From JBEHYA01 sp048498415 (GTDB lineage Bacteria; Pseudomonadota; Alphaproteobacteria; UBA9219; RGZA01): 18,485 nucleotides of DNA. The stretch's first letter is position 1. Each line of letters starts with the position of its first letter. Both the position numbers and the translations under genes were made by a program. Positions 13,929 through 18,485 of this stretch are shown here, piece by piece. The notes beneath the pieces were generated by a model. It was not told the origin of the DNA. It worked only from the letters and a program-made list of their open reading frames with translations, and ran no database searches. The DNA lies in contig JBEHYA010000035.1 in NCBI GenBank assembly GCA_048498415.1, forward strand, positions 1 to 18,485, written 5' to 3'.

Positions 13929-14759
13929 ATGCGCGTGCTGGTTTTTGTGCCGGAAAATGTGGATAGCGATTTTCGCCCGATATTGAAAGATACGGTGAAA
14001 GCGCGGCTTGCGCTCGCTAATACGCACAAACTGGGCGATTTTGATATCCGGGACGCTGAAACGCTGCACCAGACGGCCAGTTGGGGAGAATTGATCACCA
14101 CCGCCCGGATTTATAAGGCTGAATACGACGTGATCGTGGTGGGCCTGGATGGCCGCATAAAAGTGGGCCCGCATTTTCAATCGTATATTCGGGCTATCGG
14201 GCAGCAAAGCGGCTTGCCGGTTGTGGCCTATGTGGACGGCGCATGCGCGGAGACCGCGTTTGAATTAATTACCGCCAACATTGCCGCCGTGGCGGATGAC
14301 CAGCAGGATGGGCGCACCTTGGCCGCCATGGTGAACCGCACTCTCATGCTGCGCCAGCGTACCGAAAATCAGATGATCATCGGGCCGATAACCCTCAACC
14401 TGGATACCCACGAAGTTTATGGCGCCAACCGCGAATTACATTTTACGCGCAAGGAAAGCGATCTGCTCGCGCTGCTGGCGTTTCGTAAGGGCACGGTAAT
14501 CACCAAGCAGCAGTTTCTGGACAGACTTTATGACATCGACGATGAGCCAGAGATAAAAATCATCGATGTGTTCGTCAGCAAGGTGCGCAGCAAGCTGAAT
14601 AAACTCGACCCGGACTATCCCGATCTGGGAAATATTATTGATACGATCTGGGGCGTGGGCTATCGCCTGATCGATTATGTGCCACCCGCGCTTGCATTGC
14701 CAGCGCCCGCCACGCCGCAGCTGGCATTGCCACCACCCACAAAAAAACTTGAAGCTTAA
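13929..14759 (+). CDS. CtrA-like winged-helix regulator with degenerate receiver domain
   Basis: The 276-residue product has an OmpR/PhoB-type winged helix at about 148-250 that strongly resembles the CtrA DNA-binding domain: LNLDTHEVYGANRELHFTRK, LLAFRKGTVITKQQFLDRLY, DEPEIKIIDVFVSKVRSKL and TIWGVGYRL all have near-counterparts there. The N-terminal 1-125 keeps the receiver's hydrophobic strand pattern (MRVLVFV, YDVIVVGLDG, LPVVAYVDG), but the acidic pair is replaced by PEN, the phosphorylated aspartate position is G72, and the late lysine is absent, so phosphorylation is not expected. A Pro/Ala/Leu tail (251-276) is unlike typical members. The start is the ATG at 13929; an upstream GTG would lie before the likely promoter. 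It is convergent with the HD-GYP gene and shares its last four bases. Confidence 0.88.
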   Translation: MRVLVFVPENVDSDFRPILKDTVKARLALANTHKLGDFDIRDAETLHQTASWGELITTARIYKAEYDVIVVGLDGRIKVGPHFQSYIRAIGQQSGLPVVAYVDGACAETAFELITANIAAVADDQQDGRTLAAMVNRTLMLRQRTENQMIIGPITLNLDTHEVYGANRELHFTRKESDLLALLAFRKGTVITKQQFLDRLYDIDDEPEIKIIDVFVSKVRSKLNKLDPDYPDLGNIIDTIWGVGYRLIDYVPPALALPAPATPQLALPPPTKKLEA

Positions 14760-16063
14760 TCCGTAATATCCTGAATGCCGACCACGCTGCGGAGTTCCGG
14801 CGGGGGCTCCAGCATGGTTTGCTGGACGTTGGGGTTGGCGGCGAGATAGCCCGCCAGCGCTTCGACCACGCGGGGGTCGTAGATGGTGCCGATGTCGCGG
14901 CGCAGAAGATCAAGCGCGCCATCCACCGATATGCCGGGGCGATGCGCGCGGGGGCTCACCAAAGCTATGAATGCGTTGGCGACCGAGACGACGCGGGCGG
15001 TGAGGATAATATGTTCATCGCGACGGCCTTCGGGCACGCCCTTGCCGTCAAAACGTTCCAGCACCTGGCGCAGCGTGGGCACCACGGGCGTCTCAAATGA
15101 GATGAGCGAGAGAATGTCGGCGCTGGTCAAAATGGCTTTGCGCACCTGCTTGAGTTCTTCGCTATCAAGCGGCGTGGTCTTGGTGAGAATTTCGCGCGGC
15201 ACCAGCACCTTGCCCAAATTCATCAGCGAGCCGGCGATGCGGGATGCCTCGATGCTTTGTTCATCGAGCTGCATCTGGCGGGCGATGGCTTCGGCCATGA
15301 TGCCCACACGGATGGAGTGGCCGGCGGCATACGGATCGCGGCGGTCGACGACGGCAATTAAAGTGTCGATAAGCTGGCGGAAGGTTTGTTCCTGCCGTTC
15401 ATGTTCGACAATCGTCGAGGTGATATTGCGCTGCATGACCAGCGCGACATTTTTAAGGTCTTCGCCTTCGGGCAGCGGCAGGTAATAGGTTTCCATATAG
15501 CGCGGGCCCGTCATTTCGTCGTAGCGATCAACCGTCACCACGGGGGCATGGGCGCCAAGGGCATTCTTCACGCGTTCCAGCATGGTTGTGGCGGTGCGGC
15601 CGGCAAACGTGCGTTCGATGGTTTTGCCGTTCATATCGGCGGGGTCTTTGCGCGCCAGCAGGCCGGCTTCGCGGTTGGCGAACCAGATGCGGCCATCGCG
15701 GTCGGCAATGAGGAGGATATTTGGCAGGTGGTCGCTGATCAGGCGCAGCATGTTCTGGTTGTAGCGGGCGCGGCGTTCCAGGCCATGCGCATTGACGCTG
15801 GCGATCTGTTCGGCGGAATCCCGGGCATAGGTGGCCGCGGCAATGCCGCAGGCGGTTGCAAGCGCGGTGACCGCAATGACCAGCAGCGTGACATGGCCAT
15901 AGAAGGGCGCGGTGTTGACGCCAAGGTTGGCCAGCGACGTCACCTGCCACAACGCATAGATGGCCACGAGCGCAAAGAGGGGGCATAATATATAAGCCAG
16001 CATAGTGGCGAGCGCCGGCCTGGGATGGGCGGTGGCTTCGGGATTGACTTCGGGTATGGACAT
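14756..16063 (-). CDS. Membrane PAS/HD-GYP-like protein with lost catalytic residues
   Basis: The 435-residue product has two predicted membrane helices (about 20-42 and 56-79), a PAS-like domain (about 105-215, ISDHLPNILLIADRDGRIWF, FANREAG) and a C-terminal HD-GYP-like domain (228-410). The domain start RRDPYAAGHSIRV (241-253) is well kept. However, the HD dyad reads MN at 281-282 (SLMNLGKVLVP in place of LHDIGK), the HHE..DGxGYP region reads LERFDGKGVP (335-344), the intervening HP reads KAIL, and the AD..DA motif reads ANAFIA. Metal binding, and so cyclic-di-GMP hydrolysis, is unlikely. It may sense through PAS and act by protein contact or by binding the nucleotide without cutting it. 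A TATAAT and a CtrA-like box precede it. Confidence 0.88.
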   Translation of the reverse strand: MSIPEVNPEATAHPRPALATMLAYILCPLFALVAIYALWQVTSLANLGVNTAPFYGHVTLLVIAVTALATACGIAAATYARDSAEQIASVNAHGLERRARYNQNMLRLISDHLPNILLIADRDGRIWFANREAGLLARKDPADMNGKTIERTFAGRTATTMLERVKNALGAHAPVVTVDRYDEMTGPRYMETYYLPLPEGEDLKNVALVMQRNITSTIVEHERQEQTFRQLIDTLIAVVDRRDPYAAGHSIRVGIMAEAIARQMQLDEQSIEASRIAGSLMNLGKVLVPREILTKTTPLDSEELKQVRKAILTSADILSLISFETPVVPTLRQVLERFDGKGVPEGRRDEHIILTARVVSVANAFIALVSPRAHRPGISVDGALDLLRRDIGTIYDPRVVEALAGYLAANPNVQQTMLEPPPELRSVVGIQDITD

Positions 16064-16093
16064 GCAGGCCCGCGAAAATGAACTGATCGCGCG

Positions 16094-16099
16094 ATTATA
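16094..16099 (-). promoter_or_regulatory. -10 box of the HD-GYP-like gene
   Basis: Minus-strand TATAAT, a perfect -10 consensus, lies 30 bases before the ATG. The CtrA-like box at 16110-16124 covers the -35 region, the arrangement known for CtrA-activated promoters. Confidence 0.5.
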
Positions 16100-16109
16100 A
16101 AAGATAATC

Positions 16110-16124
16110 CTAAGCTTTTGTTAA
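16110..16124 (-). promoter_or_regulatory. CtrA-like binding box upstream of the HD-GYP-like gene
   Basis: On the minus strand TTAA-CAAAAGC-TTAG has the exact seven-base spacing of the CtrA site TTAA-N7-TTAA, with one mismatch in the last base. It overlaps where the -35 would be for the TATAAT at 16094-16099. Binding by CtrA, or by the CtrA-like regulator encoded next door, is inferred. Confidence 0.42.
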
Positions 16125-16155
16125 AATTACTATTCCGGCTTACGAACGGTTGTGG

Positions 16156-17361
16156 TTAGTCGAGATTGTCTTTGCCGATGCGCACATCTTTATGGATGGC
16201 AATGCTGAGGATGAGGCCGCAGGCAATATAAAACGCCAGCATCACGCTGCCGCCATAGGAAATAAGCGGCAGCGGAATGCCCACCACGGGAATAAGCCCC
16301 ATGACCATCGAGACGTTGGTGATGATGTAAAGGAACAAAGTGGTGGTGAGGCCCAGCCCCAGAAGGCGCGCGAACTGGCTGCGTGCAGTCAGGCTGATGG
16401 CATAGCCATAGAAAATAAGCAGGAAGAATAAACCCAAAAGAATGCACGCGCCGACCAGGCCGAATTCTTCCGCCAGCACCACGAAGATGAAGTCGGTGTG
16501 TTTTTCCGGCAAAAAATTCAGCTGGCTTTGCGTGCCCATGGCAAAGCCTTTGCCGAACAGGCCGCCCGAACCCAGCGCGATTTTGGACTGGATGATGTTA
16601 TAGCCGGCGCCCTGCGGATCGGCGCTGGGATCAAGGAAGGTGGTAAGACGTTTCTTCTGGTAATCATGCAAGTGCCCCCACGCAAAGTAAGCGCCGATGG
16701 GGGCGATGAGCCCGATAATCGCGAATTTCCACCAGCGCACGCCGGCTAAAAAGAAAACGGCGGCGGAGAACAGCAGCGTCATCATCGCGGTGCCAAGATT
16801 AGGCTGCAGCAAAATGAGAACGGCGGGCACGATGACCATGAGAACGGGCGGAATGAGGCGCAGCGGATTGCCGATCTGGTCGTAACTGAGCTCATGGAAA
16901 TAGCGGGCGAGCACGAGGGCGAGCGCCACCTTCATATGCTCGGAAGGCTGCAATACGAAATACCCGAAGTTGAGCCAGCGCTTGGCGCCCATGCCGATAT
17001 GGCCCATGACCTCCACGCCTACCAGTGAGGCTAGCAGCACGGCATAGATCACCCAGCTCCAGCGGTAAAAGAAGCGGATATCGGTGAGCGCGACCGCGAT
17101 CATCAGGAACAGGCCGGGAATGACGCGGGTCAATTGCGTGGCCGCCCAGGGCTGCCACTGCGCGCCGCCGGCGGAATAGAGTAGCAGCACGCCGAAGAAC
17201 GACAGGCACGCGACCAGCGCCACGAAGCCCCAGGGCAGAACAGCCAGTTTTTCTTCCAGCGGCATGCGGGCTTCAAAACGCGCGATGTCTTTATATTGCG
17301 CAGCCTTGGGTGGCTTTGGAGCGACAGGGCGAATGCGGGCGGGCGGGTTCGGGGGCGTCAT
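16156..17361 (-). CDS. rodA: Rod-shape peptidoglycan glycosyltransferase RodA
   Basis: SEDS-family glycosyltransferase that polymerises lipid II for side-wall growth with a class B penicillin-binding protein. The 401-residue product has a Pro-rich cytoplasmic N-terminus (1-37), about ten hydrophobic segments, and RodA hallmarks: GAKRWL (125-130), LQPSEHMK (137-144), QPNLGTA (186-192), GSGGLFGKGFAMGTQSQLNFLPEKHTDFIF (split around 264-293, with the likely catalytic aspartate D290 in HTDF) and AEEFGLVGA. PEKHTDFIF favours RodA over FtsW. It stands apart from mreBCD and the penicillin-binding partner, none of which is in the window, and starts 64 bases from the divergent zapE. Confidence 0.95.
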   Translation of the reverse strand: MTPPNPPARIRPVAPKPPKAAQYKDIARFEARMPLEEKLAVLPWGFVALVACLSFFGVLLLYSAGGAQWQPWAATQLTRVIPGLFLMIAVALTDIRFFYRWSWVIYAVLLASLVGVEVMGHIGMGAKRWLNFGYFVLQPSEHMKVALALVLARYFHELSYDQIGNPLRLIPPVLMVIVPAVLILLQPNLGTAMMTLLFSAAVFFLAGVRWWKFAIIGLIAPIGAYFAWGHLHDYQKKRLTTFLDPSADPQGAGYNIIQSKIALGSGGLFGKGFAMGTQSQLNFLPEKHTDFIFVVLAEEFGLVGACILLGLFFLLIFYGYAISLTARSQFARLLGLGLTTTLFLYIITNVSMVMGLIPVVGIPLPLISYGGSVMLAFYIACGLILSIAIHKDVRIGKDNLD

Positions 17362-17425
17362 ATAAATTTCATCCGGCGTGGAAGACTAGCCTTTGGCTGG
17401 AAAGAACGCTACCTTTCTCCGCACA

Positions 17426-18485
17426 ATGCAGGCGCTTCCCTTAGATTATTATCAGGCTTCGGTGTGGTCGGGCGAAATCCGTGAGGATGCCGCGCAGCTG
17501 GAGAGCGTGCAGGCGCTGCATGACCTTGCCATGCAATGCAATGCGGCGGCAAAACGCCCGCGTTTGTGGAACTGGCTTTTGCCCGCGCGCTGGCACGGGC
17601 TTTATATTTATGGGCCAGTGGGCCGCGGCAAGACAATGCTGATGGATATGTTTTTTGGCGCCCTTGAAGCCAAACAGAAAACCCGCACGCATTTTCATGC
17701 CTTTATGGCGGATGTGCACACGCGGCTGCATGAATTGCGGCAGCACGGGCAGGGCGATGACGTATTGCGGCGCTTGGCGGCGGAAATTGCCCGTGAATCA
17801 CGGGTTATCTGCTTTGACGAGTTTCAGGTCTATAACATTGCGGACGCCATGATTTTGGGCCGGCTGTTCCGCTTTTTATTCCGGCGCGGGGTCGTGGTGG
17901 TGGCGACTTCCAACACGCCGCCGGATGAACTTTATGCGGGCGGCCTGCAGCGCCAGTTATTTTTACCGTTCATTGATCTGATCAAGAAGCGTTTGCGTGT
18001 CGTCGCGCTGATGGGCCCGCGGGATTACCGGCAGGCCCGGTTGCAAGGCTTCCCGGTTTATCTGGTGCCGCATGACAACCAGGCCTTCATGGCGATGCAG
18101 AAGATTTTCGAGCGCCTCACGGATTCCGCGCGGGGGGTGGAGGATGTTCTGGAGCTTGGCGGGCGGCAGCTGAAAATTCCCAAGGCCGCCAAACAGGTCG
18201 CGTGGTTTTCGTTCGGCGATCTCTGCCGGCAACCGTTAGCGGCGGCCGACTATTTAAAGCTTGCGGAAAAATTCCACACGATTTTGGTAGAGGACGTGCC
18301 GGTGTTCAGCGATGAACGGCGCGATGAAATTCTGCGCTTCATTCATCTGGTGGATGTGTTCTACGACGCATGCGCCAAGCTGGTGATCAGTGCGGCAGCG
18401 CCGCCGGATAAATTATTATCGCCCGCATCCAGTCTCGCTCCGCAGTTTGCCCGCACGGGGGGGGGGGGCGGAGAGAGGGAGGGGG
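17426..18485 (+). CDS. zapE: Cell division ATPase ZapE (AFG1-like), truncated at window end
   Basis: AFG1-family P-loop ATPase linked to Z-ring dynamics. From the ATG at 17426 the sequence reads MQALPLDYYQASVWSGEI, then Walker A GPVGRGKT (63-70), HFHAFMADVHTRLHELR (about 89-105), Walker B VICFDEFQV (127-135), the sensor TSNTPPDELYAGGLQRQLFL (161-180), and late motifs FHTILVEDVPVFSDERRDE and LVDVFYDACAKLVISA. It reads normally to FART (near 18456), where relatives continue with a conserved SRLxEMQS segment; here the DNA turns into poly-G and no stop is reached. The true gene is probably about 15-30 residues longer. It is divergent from rodA. Confidence 0.93.
   Translation, partial: MQALPLDYYQASVWSGEIREDAAQLESVQALHDLAMQCNAAAKRPRLWNWLLPARWHGLYIYGPVGRGKTMLMDMFFGALEAKQKTRTHFHAFMADVHTRLHELRQHGQGDDVLRRLAAEIARESRVICFDEFQVYNIADAMILGRLFRFLFRRGVVVVATSNTPPDELYAGGLQRQLFLPFIDLIKKRLRVVALMGPRDYRQARLQGFPVYLVPHDNQAFMAMQKIFERLTDSARGVEDVLELGGRQLKIPKAAKQVAWFSFGDLCRQPLAAADYLKLAEKFHTILVEDVPVFSDERRDEILRFIHLVDVFYDACAKLVISAAAPPDKLLSPASSLAPQFARTGGGGGEREG
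18457..18485. other. Low-complexity poly-G end, probable sequencing or assembly artefact
   Basis: A run of 12 G followed by a G/A-only stretch with a single C begins in the middle of a conserved ZapE motif. It is unlike any other part of the window and looks like a bad read end at a contig edge rather than genomic sequence. Confidence 0.75.

Overview
The window is an 18.5-kb piece of a Gram-negative, polarly organised bacterium, most likely an alphaproteobacterium. Three things point there: the flagellar order flgB-flgC-fliE-fliQ-fliR-flhB, a split glycine decarboxylase (gcvPA plus gcvPB), and a transcription factor whose DNA-binding half closely resembles the cell-cycle regulator CtrA. I cannot name the genus. 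Every gene looks like ordinary chromosomal housekeeping, and no phage, plasmid or insertion-sequence gene is present.

Layout. (1) Positions 1-3519, minus strand: flgB, flgC, fliE, fliQ, fliR and flhB (flhB runs off the left edge), encoding the flagellar rod start and export gate. (2) Positions 3747-5572, plus strand, divergent from flgB: a stand-alone paralogue of the FlhB cytoplasmic domain (FlhX/YlqH type), an unknown 108-residue helical protein, fliO and fliP. (3) Positions 5701-10612, minus strand: a lipoprotein of unknown function followed by gcvT, gcvH, gcvPA and gcvPB, a complete glycine cleavage set apart from the shared L-protein. (4) Positions 10869-13784, minus strand: an ABC-2 permease, argD and argF, tightly packed. 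(5) Positions 13929-16063: a plus-strand CtrA-like winged-helix protein whose receiver domain has lost its phosphorylation site, facing a minus-strand membrane PAS/HD-GYP protein whose catalytic residues are lost. The two genes overlap tail to tail in a shared TTAA. (6) Positions 16156-17361, minus strand: rodA. Positions 17426 to the end, plus strand: zapE, which loses its reading in a poly-G tract at the right edge.

Nine copies of one palindromic REP-like repeat lie in four intergenic clusters, between fliQ and fliE, fliO and fliP, fliP and gcvPB, and the lipoprotein gene and argF. Stem bases co-vary (all four Watson-Crick pairs at one position) around a GAAA, GAAG or GCAA loop, so the hairpin itself is conserved.

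The most interesting area is 13929-16124: a pseudo-receiver CtrA-like regulator beside a degenerate HD-GYP protein, with a near-consensus CtrA-type box overlapping the -35 region of the HD-GYP gene. A similar box lies in the divergent flagellar promoter region near 3708-3722. This suggests, but does not prove, a regulatory link between the pair, CtrA-type control and motility. No gene-free stretch exceeds 300 bases.
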